Positions 8,396-16,394 of a stretch of 64,000 nucleotides of DNA are shown in pieces. Numbering within the stretch: the stretch's first letter is position 1; every line of letters starts with the position of its first letter. The stretch is taken from positions 496,001 through 560,000 of the forward strand of contig NZ_CP082284.1 in assembly GCF_019880225.1 (NCBI RefSeq). The letters are read 5' to 3'. Position numbers and translations under genes: made by a program. Below the pieces are notes generated by a model. The model made no database searches. It had not been told where the DNA came from and saw nothing but the letters and a program-made list of their open reading frames with translations. Source of the stretch: Halobaculum rubrum. GTDB taxonomy: Archaea; Halobacteriota; Halobacteria; Halobacteriales; Haloferacaceae.

Positions 8396-9061
8396 GTGAT
8401 ACGCGCGGTCGGATTCGACCTCGACGACACGCTCGCCGTCCCCGAGCGCTCGCGGACCCGGCTGCTTGCGGACGCGCTCGACGCCGGCGGCGCCCCGGAG
8501 TTGACCGGCGCCGTCGACCGGGCGGCGTACCTCGACGCCCACGCCAACCACCGCACTGCGGACAGCAGAGTGCCCGTCTTCGCGGAGCTGCTCGACCCCC
8601 ACGACGTCGAGGCGGACCCTGTCGCCCTCGCGGACGCCTACCGCGAGGCAGTGACGACCGCGCTCGTCCCGGTTCCCGGCGTACGCGACCTCGTCGCGGA
8701 CCTGCGCGAGACGTACCGCGTCGGCCTGCTCACTAACGGTCCGGTGCGCGCGCAGTCGGCGAAGCTCGACTATCTCGGCTGGTGGGACGCGTTCGACACC
8801 GTCCACATCTCCGGCGACCTCCCGGCCGGAAAGCCCGACAGGCGCGCGTTCGCGGCGCTGCTCGACGGGCTCGGAAGCGACCCGTCGGAGACGGCGTTCG
8901 TCGGCGACCATCCGGAGGAGGACATCCGGGGCGCCGCCGCGGCGGGGCTACAGACCGTCCACGTCCTCGGCGAGAACGACGATCCAGCACCCGAGGCCGA
9001 CGAAACGGTCGCACGCGACCGGCTGGCCGCGGAGCTTCCGGGGATCCTTCGGGGCCTGTGA
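8396..9061 (+). CDS. HAD-superfamily hydrolase
   Basis: A 221-residue haloacid dehalogenase-type phosphatase. All four HAD motifs are present: GFDLDDTLA (nucleophile Asp, motif I), LLTNG (motif II), the Lys in GKPDRRAF (motif III) and FVGDHPEEDI (motif IV). A helical C1 cap lies between motifs I and II, as in phosphoglycolate phosphatase or 2-haloacid-type members. The start is GTG 8396, directly before IRAVGFDLDDT; the longer frame upstream overlaps the divergent nurA promoter. The substrate is not determined by the sequence. Confidence 0.88.
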   Translation: MIRAVGFDLDDTLAVPERSRTRLLADALDAGGAPELTGAVDRAAYLDAHANHRTADSRVPVFAELLDPHDVEADPVALADAYREAVTTALVPVPGVRDLVADLRETYRVGLLTNGPVRAQSAKLDYLGWWDAFDTVHISGDLPAGKPDRRAFAALLDGLGSDPSETAFVGDHPEEDIRGAAAAGLQTVHVLGENDDPAPEADETVARDRLAAELPGILRGL

Positions 9062-9096
9062 GGGCCGTGGACCGTTCGGCGGTCGCTCCGGCCGCG

Positions 9097-9495
9097 TTAC
9101 GCCGAGTTCCTCACGACCGCACGAAACACGGGGAGCACCCGCTTCACCTGCGCGCCGTCCTCGACGAACACGACGGTCCGCGGGGGTGAGACCGCCTTCG
9201 GGCGAACGCGTAGGCCGGCGTCCTCCGCGGCCGAGGCCGCGGCGTCGGGCGCGGCGACGAACTCGACGCGCACGCGGTCCGGGTGGAGGGACACCTCCGC
9301 GATCGGGCGCTCAGAACTCGACGCGTCGCCGACATCGACCCGGACGCGATACGCGAGCGCCCCCTGGGTCGTCGGCTCCACGTCCGGATCGGCATCGCTC
9401 ACGCCCACTTCCGCGAGGCTGTCGTGGTCGCCGACGAGCTCGGAGGCGAGCAGCTGCGCGATACGGACCCCGTCGGTCGTTCGGTCGGCGACCAT
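9097..9495 (-). CDS. Conserved haloarchaeal hypothetical protein
   Basis: A 132-residue soluble protein without a family I can name with confidence. It has an N-terminal helix (RIAQLLASELVG), a central beta-rich part (LAYRVRVDVGD, AEVSLHPDRVRVEFV) and a C-terminal basic segment with AQVKRVLPVFRAVV. ATG 9495 shares bases with the stop of the DUF2240 gene (TGATG overlap), so the two are almost certainly one transcript and translationally coupled; GTG at 9498 is an alternative start. The tight coupling suggests a shared process, otherwise unknown. Confidence 0.7.
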   Translation of the reverse strand: MVADRTTDGVRIAQLLASELVGDHDSLAEVGVSDADPDVEPTTQGALAYRVRVDVGDASSSERPIAEVSLHPDRVRVEFVAAPDAAASAAEDAGLRVRPKAVSPPRTVVFVEDGAQVKRVLPVFRAVVRNSA

Positions 9496-9998
9496 CACGG
9501 CCCCTCCGCGTCGTCGCCGGCGGCGTCCCCGCCCTCCGACCCGAAGTCGTCACCGACCAGCAACTCCTCGCGTGCCGCATCGGCGACAGCGTCAAGCTCG
9601 ACGCCGCGCTCGCGCGCGACGAGCACCGCAGCCGTCTCCAGCGTCACGCCGACCTCGCGCTGCCTGCGGTTCGCGGCGGCGACGGCCTCGCGCTTCTCCG
9701 TCCCCTCGGCGACGATCGCGTCGAGCGCCCGCTCGAACGTCGACTGTTCCCGGAGGATCGACTCGTCGGGGACGAAATCGGCGGGAACGTGCACCTCCGC
9801 GGGGTCGAACGCAGCTACTAGATCGCCGCCGTCCTCGGTGAGCAGCCCCCTCGCCGTCGCGATGTCGACGAGGCGCTTCGCCTGGTCGGGGGAGAACCAG
9901 TCGCGGTCGAGCGAGAGCGCGACGACGAACTTCCCTTCGCCCATCCGGTCGGTGCCCGCGCCGCGAAACGGCGCGGCGACGGCGGCCTCCAGCGTCAT
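9495..9998 (-). CDS. DUF2240 family protein
   Basis: A 167-residue archaeal DUF2240 protein, recognised by FVVALSLDRDWFSPDQAKRL, the winged-helix-like segment after it (ARGLLTEDGGDLVAAFDP) and the FVPDESILREQSTFERALDA block. The family is archaea-specific and of unknown biochemical role; the DxxxF...A(K)RL region resembles a winged helix, so nucleic acid binding is possible but unproven. It is the upstream gene of a two-gene unit with the 132-residue protein. An acidic Gly/Asp tail ends the protein. Confidence 0.85.
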   Translation of the reverse strand: MTLEAAVAAPFRGAGTDRMGEGKFVVALSLDRDWFSPDQAKRLVDIATARGLLTEDGGDLVAAFDPAEVHVPADFVPDESILREQSTFERALDAIVAEGTEKREAVAAANRRQREVGVTLETAAVLVARERGVELDAVADAAREELLVGDDFGSEGGDAAGDDAEGP

Positions 9999-10097
9999 AC
10001 CAGTCGGTTCGCCGCCTGCACCAAAAGCCGCTCGTTGCGAGACGCTCGCGCTGGTGAGGGGAATCGAACCGTGGGAAAACGGGGGGAGACGACCCGA

Positions 10098-11315
10098 TTA
10101 CGCGAACGCGAGCGAGTCGTCGGCGTCGGTTCCCTCGGCCTGGGAGGTCTTCTCCCAGGCGCTGCGGAAGTCCGTCATCGTGATCTCGGTGCGGTCCTCG
10201 CGGATCGCGAACATGCCGGCCTCGGTGCAGACGGCCTTCACGTCCGCGCCGGAGGCGCCCTCGGTGAGCTCCGCAAGCTCCGCGAAGTCCACGTCGTCGG
10301 CGACGTTCATGTCGCGAGTGTGGATCTTGAAGATGAGCTCGCGGCCCTCGGCCTCCGGCTTGGGTACCTCGATGAGCCGGTCGAAGCGACCCGGACGGAG
10401 GATCGCCGGGTCGAGCATGTCGAAGCGGTTCGTCGCCGCGATGATGCGGATCTCGCCGCGCTCGTCGAAGCCGTCCATCTCGGCGAGCAGCTGCATCATC
10501 GTGCGCTGGACCTCGGCGTCGCCGGAGGTCTTCGAGTCCGTGCGCTTGGAGGCGATGGCGTCGATCTCGTCGATGAAGATGACCGCCGGCTCGTTCTCGC
10601 GGGCGACCTCGAACAGGTCGCGCACGAGCTTCGCCCCCTCGCCGATGAACTTGTGGACCAGCTCGGAGCCGGCCATCTTGATGAACGTCGCGTCGGTCTG
10701 GTTCGCGACGGCCTTCGCGAGCATCGTCTTCCCCGTGCCGGGCGGCCCGTGGAGCAGGACGCCGCTGGGCGGCTGGATGCCCACCTCGGTGAACATCTCC
10801 GGGCTCTTCAGCGGCATCTCGACGGTCTCGCGCACCTCGTTCATCTGCTCGTCGAGCCCGCCGATGTCCTCGTAGGTGACCTCGGGCGAGTGCTCGACCT
10901 GCATGACGCGGGCGCGCACGTCCGTCTCCTTCTCCAGCTTCTTCACCACCGACAGGGAGTTGTTGACGGCGACGCGGTCGTCCGGGTCGAGGTCCTCGCG
11001 CATCTCGTCGGTGACCTCGGTCAGCGCCTCCTGATTGTTGCCGTGCTGTTTGATCACGACGCCGTCGCCCGTCAGCTCCTGTACCGTCGCGACGAACAGC
11101 GGCGACTGCTTGAGCTTCTTGTTCTCGTGGGTAAGCCGCTCGAGCTTCTGCTGGTACTTGTTGTTCTCCGCGTTCGCGTCCAGGAGCTTGTCGCGCATCT
11201 CCTCGTTTTGCCCCTCGAGAACGTCGAGGCGCTCCTGGAGGGCCTCGATCTTCTCCTGCTGCGACGTCGCTTCCTCCTCGTACGGGAGGTCGACGTCGTC
11301 AACGGTGTCAGTCAT
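10098..11315 (-). CDS. pan: Proteasome-activating nucleotidase (PAN)
   Basis: A 405-residue AAA+ ATPase that unfolds proteins and feeds them to the 20S proteasome. Residues 15-70 are a coiled coil, followed by an OB domain (about 72-140). The AAA module has Walker A GPPGTGKT (190-197), Walker B FIDEID (Asp249-Glu250) and the second region of homology ATNRFDMLDPAILRPGRFDR. The protein ends in AFA rather than a canonical hydrophobic-Tyr-X tail. The start at 11315 fits a TATA-like CTTAGTAC (about 11336-11343, minus strand), giving a leaderless mRNA. The proteasome subunits are not in the window. Confidence 0.97.
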   Translation of the reverse strand: MTDTVDDVDLPYEEEATSQQEKIEALQERLDVLEGQNEEMRDKLLDANAENNKYQQKLERLTHENKKLKQSPLFVATVQELTGDGVVIKQHGNNQEALTEVTDEMREDLDPDDRVAVNNSLSVVKKLEKETDVRARVMQVEHSPEVTYEDIGGLDEQMNEVRETVEMPLKSPEMFTEVGIQPPSGVLLHGPPGTGKTMLAKAVANQTDATFIKMAGSELVHKFIGEGAKLVRDLFEVARENEPAVIFIDEIDAIASKRTDSKTSGDAEVQRTMMQLLAEMDGFDERGEIRIIAATNRFDMLDPAILRPGRFDRLIEVPKPEAEGRELIFKIHTRDMNVADDVDFAELAELTEGASGADVKAVCTEAGMFAIREDRTEITMTDFRSAWEKTSQAEGTDADDSLAFA

Positions 11316-11442
11316 CGCCGAAACTAGGGCGGTGAGTACTAAGAGACTTCGGGTCGGGGTGACGATCGTGAGAATTGAATGTTCAAAAGTAATATCTTAG
11401 ATAGAAACTATTAACAAGCGGCATCGCATGTGTCGAGACAGC

Positions 11443-11709
11443 ATGAGCGCATCCGACGCCGAGGCCGTCGCCGACGACGCCTCGATCGATCGATGGGAAC
11501 GCGTCCGCGACCTGCCGCCGAGCGCGAAGCTGGTCGCGAAGGTGCTGGACTACGAGGACACGTTGAGCCAAAGCGAGCTCGCCGAGGAGACGCTGCTCCC
11601 GCCGCGGACCGTCCGCTACGCGCTGACTCGGCTGGAGGACGCGGACGCGGTCGAGTCTCGGTTCTCCTTCACCGACGCGCGCAAGCGGCTCTACACGCTG
11701 GACTTGTAG
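11443..11709 (+). CDS. Small winged-helix transcriptional regulator (MarR/TrmB-like)
   Basis: An 88-residue DNA-binding protein made of one winged helix: LPPSAKLVAKVL (helix 1), SQSELAEETLLP (helix 2), RTVRYALTRLEDADAV (recognition helix) and the wing FSFTDARKRLYTLDL. There is no sensor domain. It is a close paralogue of 28821-29093, sharing the PPSAKLVAKVL, RTVRYAL and F.DARK..Y.L blocks. ATG 11443 is preferred over 11428 because the paralogue starts at the matching MSxS and a TATA-like CTATTAAC lies about 30 bases upstream; ATG 11428 remains possible. It is divergent from pan, separated by 127 AT-rich bases. Confidence 0.85.
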   Translation: MSASDAEAVADDASIDRWERVRDLPPSAKLVAKVLDYEDTLSQSELAEETLLPPRTVRYALTRLEDADAVESRFSFTDARKRLYTLDL

Positions 11710-11760
11710 GCACTCCCCGCTGGATCTGTTGGCCGACCGCCCACGGGTCCGTTCACCCGT

Positions 11761-12534
11761 TCACAGCGTCGATTCCTCCCTCACGTCCACCCCGTGAAGC
11801 AGTTCGGCGATCGCCTCGACCCCGTCGACCAGCCGCGGGCTCGGCTGGTTCAACAGCGAGTCGTCGATCACGTGAACCGCGGGATCGATGTCCCAACCGC
11901 GGTCGGCGAGCGGCTCGGATCCGGGTTCGCGGTCGGTGCCACACCAGTGGAGCACCGCGTGGTCCGGATCCGCGCGCTCGACCGCCGCGGCGTCGACCTC
12001 CCGCGATCGCTGGCCCGCCGGGACGAACGGACAGCGCCCGCCGGCGGCGGCGACGGCGTCGGGAACCCAGTTGCCGGCGGCCATCGGGGGCTCGCCCCAC
12101 TCCTCGGCGTAGACCACCGGACGCTCCGCCGGGTCCTCGGGAACCGCCGCTCGAACCCGGTCGACGCGGTCGCGCAGGTCGCTCGTGAGTCGCCTGCCCG
12201 CGTCCTCGCGGCCGACCGCCGCCCCCACGTCCGCGACGTATCCAAACACGTCCGCCAGTCGGGTCGGCTCGGCGTGAACGACCTCGAGTCCCCGGTCCCG
12301 TAGCGCGTCGGCGGTCTCCCGCTGCAGCGGGTCGCACGTCAACACGACCGTCGGCTCCAGCCGCTCGACGCCGTCGAGGTCCGGGTTCGGCCAGCCGCCG
12401 ACGACCGACGGCCGCGACCCCGCGTCCGACCGATCGCAGGCGTGGGTCACCCCCACGAGCACCTCGGTCGCGTTCAACGCCGCGACCGTCGCCGTCGCGC
12501 TCGGCGCCAGCGAGACGATCCGCTCGGTCACCAT
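11761..12534 (-). CDS. BtuF-like periplasmic-binding-fold protein without signal peptide
   Basis: A 257-residue protein of the cobalamin/siderophore-binding (type III periplasmic-binding) fold: RIVSLAPSATATVAALN at the N-terminus, GVTHACDRS, and PVVYAEEWGEPPMAAGNWVPDAV in the second lobe. Members are usually ABC-transporter lipoproteins, but this one starts directly with the first strand of the fold and has no signal peptide or lipobox, so it is probably cytoplasmic. Similar soluble proteins exist in haloarchaea and bacteria and are linked to cobalamin metabolism. No transporter genes are adjacent. The start at 12534 fits the TATA element at 12574-12582; there is no in-frame start codon just upstream. 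Confidence 0.75.
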   Translation of the reverse strand: MVTERIVSLAPSATATVAALNATEVLVGVTHACDRSDAGSRPSVVGGWPNPDLDGVERLEPTVVLTCDPLQRETADALRDRGLEVVHAEPTRLADVFGYVADVGAAVGREDAGRRLTSDLRDRVDRVRAAVPEDPAERPVVYAEEWGEPPMAAGNWVPDAVAAAGGRCPFVPAGQRSREVDAAAVERADPDHAVLHWCGTDREPGSEPLADRGWDIDPAVHVIDDSLLNQPSPRLVDGVEAIAELLHGVDVREESTL

Positions 12535-12560
12535 CGCGGAACGTTCACCATCGATACAGT

Positions 12561-12575
12561 GTGAGACTCGCTCAC
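12561..12575. promoter_or_regulatory. Inverted repeat abutting the BtuF-like gene's TATA box
   Basis: GTGAGACTCGCTCAC has 5-base arms GTGAG/CTCAC around a 5-base spacer. It touches the TATA element, on its transcription-start side, where a bound repressor would block initiation. Confidence 0.35.
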
Positions 12576-12582
12576 ATAAATA
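12574..12582 (-). promoter_or_regulatory. TATA box for the BtuF-like gene
   Basis: Minus-strand CTATTTATG lies ~43 bases before the ATG at 12534, giving a short leader. Confidence 0.5.
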
Positions 12583-12731
12583 GCTCCCGTCGGGCGGTTT
12601 CGAGATCACGTGACGGCGTAGCACTGTCGTCGCGACACCGTTTGTTTTTTGTACTGATCGCGCTTCCGTTTGGCACAGAGTCACCCGGGGTTTTTTGTAT
12701 CCCCTTTCGGGCTCCCGCCCCCTCAGACGCA

Positions 12732-13730
12732 ATGAGCGAGAACACACACACCCGACGCCGACCCGCCGGGCGCGAACGACGAACAGCACACGAACACCAG
12801 GACGAATCCGAGCAGGAGGAGCAGTCGGGCGACGAGCTCGCGTGCCCCGAGTGCTCGGGGAACGTCATCACCGACGAGGAGCACGGCGAGACGGTCTGTG
12901 AGGAGTGCGGCCTCGTTATCGACGAGGACTCCGTCGACCGTGGCCCCGAGTGGCGCGCGTTCGACGCCGCCGAGAAGGACCAGAAGTCCCGCGTCGGCGC
13001 CCCCACGACGAACACGATGCACGACAAGGGGCTGTCGACCAACATCGACTGGCGCGACCAGGACGCCTACGGCCGCTCGCTGGGCGCCCGCCAGCGCCAG
13101 AAGATGCGCCGCCTGCGCAAGTGGAACGAGCGGTTCCGCACGCGCGACTCCAAGGAGCGAAATCTCAAGCAAGCGCTCGGGGAGATCGACCGGATGGCCT
13201 CGGCGCTGGGGCTCCCGGACAACGTCCGCGAGACCGCTTCGGTCATCTACCGCCGCGCGCTCGACGAGGACCTCCTCCCGGGCCGCTCCATCGAGGGCGT
13301 CTCCACCTCCTGCGTGTACGCCGCCGCCCGTATGGCCGGCGTCCCGCGCAGCCTCGACGAGATCGCGGAGGTCTCCCGCGTCGGCAAAGACGAGGTCGCG
13401 CGCACGTACCGCTACGTGGTGCGCGAGCTGAAGCTGGAAGTCAAGCCCGCCGACCCCGAGCAGTACGTCCCACGGTTCGCCTCCTCGCTGGAACTGTCCG
13501 ACGAGTCGGAGATGCGCGCGAAGCAGCTCCTGCGGAACGCGAAGGACAAGGGCGTCCACTCGGGCAAGTCGCCGGTCGGTCTCGCGGCCGCGGCCGTCTA
13601 CGCCGCCGCGCTGCTCACCAACGAGAAGACGACGCAGGCGGCCGTCTCGGAGATCGCGGACATCTCCGAGGTCACGATCCGCAACCGCTACCACGAACTG
13701 CTCGAGGCCGAGGACGGCCTCGTCGCGTAA
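12732..13730 (+). CDS. tfb: Transcription initiation factor IIB (TFB)
   Basis: A 332-residue archaeal TFIIB homologue, which bridges TBP-DNA and RNA polymerase. The N-terminal zinc ribbon has Cys38, Cys41, Cys56 and Cys59 (CPEC...CEEC). The B-finger/linker follows (RGPEWRAFDAAEKDQKSRVG). Two cyclin repeats occupy about residues 130-230 and 235-325. The first 35 residues are a charged, Glu-rich tail typical of haloarchaeal TFBs, which occur as multiple paralogues per genome, so the specific copy cannot be named. ATG 12732 is preceded by a T-rich GTTTTTTGTATC (~12690-12700) suitable as a TATA element. Confidence 0.96.
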   Translation: MSENTHTRRRPAGRERRTAHEHQDESEQEEQSGDELACPECSGNVITDEEHGETVCEECGLVIDEDSVDRGPEWRAFDAAEKDQKSRVGAPTTNTMHDKGLSTNIDWRDQDAYGRSLGARQRQKMRRLRKWNERFRTRDSKERNLKQALGEIDRMASALGLPDNVRETASVIYRRALDEDLLPGRSIEGVSTSCVYAAARMAGVPRSLDEIAEVSRVGKDEVARTYRYVVRELKLEVKPADPEQYVPRFASSLELSDESEMRAKQLLRNAKDKGVHSGKSPVGLAAAAVYAAALLTNEKTTQAAVSEIADISEVTIRNRYHELLEAEDGLVA

Positions 13731-13788
13731 CGCCGCCCGCCGGCTCGCGACCACCCACGGTTTTGCGTGTCGCCGACCTTCGCCGACC

Positions 13789-14496
13789 ATGAGCGACGCG
13801 TTCGCCGTCGACCTCGACTCGTTCTCGCTGTGTGCGAGCACCGCCGACCTCTCGGGGGAGCCGGTCGCCCGCGAGCACGCCGACCTGATCGAGTTCCGGA
13901 TGGACCTCGCCGACGAGCCGCTGGCCGCCCTCGCCGACTACGACGGCGATCTCCCGTTGCTCGTGACGAACCGCCCGCGCTGGGAGGGCGGGGAAACCGC
14001 CCCGTACGGTCGGCTCGATGCCCTCGCTGCGGCGGTCGAGCACGAGGCAGTCGCCGCCGTCGACGTCGAACTGGCGACGCTGCGCGGCCGACCGGCGGGG
14101 ACGAATGAGGTCGACGCGGCGGAACTGACCGCACACGCCCGCGAGCACGGGGCCGCGGTCGTCGCGTCGGTCCACGACTTCGACCGGACACCCGCGCCGG
14201 AGACGCTCGACGGCCTGCTCCGCGCGGCGGCAGGCGCCGGCGACGTGGGGAAGTTGGCGGTCACCGCGCGGACGACCGGGGAGGCGCTCGACCTGCTGGC
14301 GGCGACCCACCGCGCGACGATCCGCGGCGACCGCGTGGCGACGATGGCGATGGGCGAGCACGGGAGCCACACGCGCGCCGTCGCGCCGGTGTACGGCTCG
14401 CGGCTCGGCTACGCCCCCATCGACGCCGCCGACGCGACCGCGCCGGGCCAGTACGATCTCGCGACGCTTCGGCGGCTCGTCGACGACCTCCGGTGA
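13789..14496 (+). CDS. aroD: Type I 3-dehydroquinate dehydratase
   Basis: A 235-residue type I dehydroquinase, third step of the shikimate pathway (3-dehydroquinate to 3-dehydroshikimate by a Schiff base). Family motifs are present in order: IEFRMDL (substrate Glu/Arg), VASVHDF (catalytic His), GKLAVTART (Schiff-base Lys) and HTRAVAPVYGSRLGYA (substrate-binding Arg). The two preceding archaeal enzymes of the pathway lie at 15038-17192 on the opposite strand, so the pathway is clustered but not in one operon. Confidence 0.93.
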   Translation: MSDAFAVDLDSFSLCASTADLSGEPVAREHADLIEFRMDLADEPLAALADYDGDLPLLVTNRPRWEGGETAPYGRLDALAAAVEHEAVAAVDVELATLRGRPAGTNEVDAAELTAHAREHGAAVVASVHDFDRTPAPETLDGLLRAAAGAGDVGKLAVTARTTGEALDLLAATHRATIRGDRVATMAMGEHGSHTRAVAPVYGSRLGYAPIDAADATAPGQYDLATLRRLVDDLR

Positions 14497-14599
14497 CCCG
14501 GTCGGCCGGCGACCGAGACGACGCGCGGCCGTCGTCGGGCGGACGCCCGTCTGACGGCCCGCACGAAGGTTGATACCGGTGGGACGGCTGTTACGGCGC

Positions 14600-14992
14600 A
14601 TGCAACGCCGACCCGTCGTCGCGGCGGCGCTGGCGGTCGTCCCCGCGCTCGGGCACGCGTACCTGCGCCGATGGAGCCGCGCTGTCGCATGGCTGTCGCT
14701 GCTGGTCGGCTCGGCGCTCGTGTTTGCGGGGCTGTCCGGGGGCGGGGTCGGCGACCCGCTGGCGTCGGTGGGGATCTCGACGGCGGCGCTCCCGACCGCG
14801 GCGGCCGGCCCGGCGGCGCTCGTCGTCCCGCTGGGCGTCGTCATCGCGCTGTCGGCGGCCGACGCGTACGTTCTCGCCAGGAGAGAGGGCCGACAGGGCG
14901 TCCTCACGTGTCCGCGGTGCGGCCGCGGCGTCGACCTGTCGCTGCACTTCTGTTGGTACTGCTCGGTGGAGTTCGAGTACGTCGAACGGTAG
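14600..14992 (+). CDS. Membrane protein with C-terminal zinc ribbon
   Basis: A 130-residue protein with about three hydrophobic segments (VVAAALAVVPALGHAYL, AVAWLSLLVGSALVFAGL, ALVVPLGVVIALSAADAYVL) followed by a zinc ribbon: CPRCGRGV and HFCWYC supply four cysteines. The ribbon lies after the last membrane segment and is probably cytoplasmic. I recognise the layout as a haloarchaeal zinc-ribbon membrane protein but not its function. ATG 14600 is chosen over an in-frame TTG at 14570. Confidence 0.75.
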   Translation: MQRRPVVAAALAVVPALGHAYLRRWSRAVAWLSLLVGSALVFAGLSGGGVGDPLASVGISTAALPTAAAGPAALVVPLGVVIALSAADAYVLARREGRQGVLTCPRCGRGVDLSLHFCWYCSVEFEYVER

Positions 14993-15037
14993 GCGTGTCG
15001 CGGTGCGTGGTGGGGGGTCGCCCGCCCGCGCGGCGGC

Positions 15038-16231
15038 TTACTGCTCGATGATCGACTCCTCGACGGCCTCGCCGAAGTGGCGGGCCACGTCCTCGTAGTA
15101 GACGAGCACCTCGTCGCCCTCCGCGAGGTCGGTGACGGCTTTCCGCCCCGCGGTGGTCGCGACCTTCACCGTCTCGGCGTTCTGGATCAGCGTCTCGACG
15201 CGGTCGACCTCCCCCGACTCCGTCTCGACCTTAGCCTGCACGCGGAACATGGGACGCTTCTCGATCTTCACGCGGCCGACGACGGCCTCGCGGGTCTTCC
15301 CGTCGGTGTCGAGCAGCTGCACCTCGTCGCCCGAGCGCAGCTCCGAGAGGTACTTGGTGCCGCCGTCGGGCGTGCGCACGTACGCGTGGACGGCGCCGGC
15401 GTTGACGCGGAACGGTCTGGAGGCGACGTACGGCGAGTCGGCCGTCTCGGCGTGGACGAAGAACAGCCCGCGCGACATCGACCCGACGAGCATCCCCTCG
15501 TCGTGGTCCATCATCGTGCCGGTGTCGACGCAGACGCGGTCGGCCGAGCCCGTGCGCTCGATGGCGGTGACGGTCGCGGTCGTGAGATCGAGCGTCTCCC
15601 GGTCGGCCTCGTCGCGGACCTCCACGGTCTCGCGGATCTCGTCGGGGTCGTCCGTGTCCAGCAGGACGCCCTCCGCGCCGAGTTCGAGCGTCTCGAAGGC
15701 GGTGCGCGCCTCCTCGGCGGTCGTCGCGCCGGCGACGAGGGTGGTGTCGTCGCCGATCCGGGCGATGAGGTTCTCGAGGGGAATGATCTCCCAGTTCTCG
15801 CTGGCGACGACGACGAACTCCGCGTCGCGGGCGGCGGCCTCGGCGAACGCCTCGTACTCCTCGTCGAAGATGCGGACGAACGCGCCCTGCGCGCGGTTGT
15901 CGTCGCGGCGGAGCGTCGAGAGGTCCGCGGAGCCGGAGAAGTCGGCGGGAAGATCGACCGTGCCGTCGCCCTCGCCGTTCTTGCCGACGATGTAGGCGTC
16001 CGCGACCGCCTCGTCGCCGGACTCGGCGTCGTCGATCACGTCGACGTCGGCGTCCGAGCGGAACGCCGCGACGTTCACGTCGCCCAACTCGCGCACCTTC
16101 GCCACGTCGCGCTCGTCGACGAGCACCCAGTCGACGCCGGCCTCGAGGCCCGCGGTGATCCGTTCGCGTCGCGTGTTCCAGTCGCCCACGTCGCCGTCGG
16201 CGCGGATCCAGACGGACCGCGTTCGTGTCAT
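15038..16231 (-). CDS. aroB': 3-dehydroquinate synthase II (archaeal)
   Basis: A 397-residue archaeal-type DHQ synthase, unrelated to bacterial AroB; it converts the ADTH synthase product by NAD-dependent oxidative deamination and cyclisation to 3-dehydroquinate. Recognisable blocks are [20 protein letters not shown] at the N-terminus, [27 protein letters not shown] and [14 protein letters not shown]. The length matches the family with an acidic haloarchaeal insert near residue 80. It lies 163 bases after the ADTH synthase gene on the same strand, giving consecutive enzymes in pathway order. Confidence 0.95.
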   Translation of the reverse strand: MTRTRSVWIRADGDVGDWNTRRERITAGLEAGVDWVLVDERDVAKVRELGDVNVAAFRSDADVDVIDDAESGDEAVADAYIVGKNGEGDGTVDLPADFSGSADLSTLRRDDNRAQGAFVRIFDEEYEAFAEAAARDAEFVVVASENWEIIPLENLIARIGDDTTLVAGATTAEEARTAFETLELGAEGVLLDTDDPDEIRETVEVRDEADRETLDLTTATVTAIERTGSADRVCVDTGTMMDHDEGMLVGSMSRGLFFVHAETADSPYVASRPFRVNAGAVHAYVRTPDGGTKYLSELRSGDEVQLLDTDGKTREAVVGRVKIEKRPMFRVQAKVETESGEVDRVETLIQNAETVKVATTAGRKAVTDLAEGDEVLVYYEDVARHFGEAVEESIIEQ

Positions 16232-16394
16232 TGTCGGTCGCTATCGCGGACGGCGCTTCAAGTTGGCGGATACGGTGACGACGGCGGCGGAACCGCACAC
16301 CGAACGGTCCCCGTCGGCCGCCGCGTCGCTCCGGGGGTCATCGCGGGACGGAGGGCGCAGGGGAAACTGACAGAACAGCCGCTTCGATGCCTCG

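Noticed and set aside
10052-10070. tRNA 3'-end-like fragment (minus-strand GGTTCGATTCCCCTCACCA)
   Set aside because: It has a T-loop-like TTCGATT and ends in CCA, so it suggested an integration-site remnant. The T-stem does not pair and the acceptor length is wrong, and no integrase or partner repeat is visible.
10035-11327. 430-residue plus-strand ORF opposite pan
   Set aside because: Antisense of PAN; no recognisable domain.
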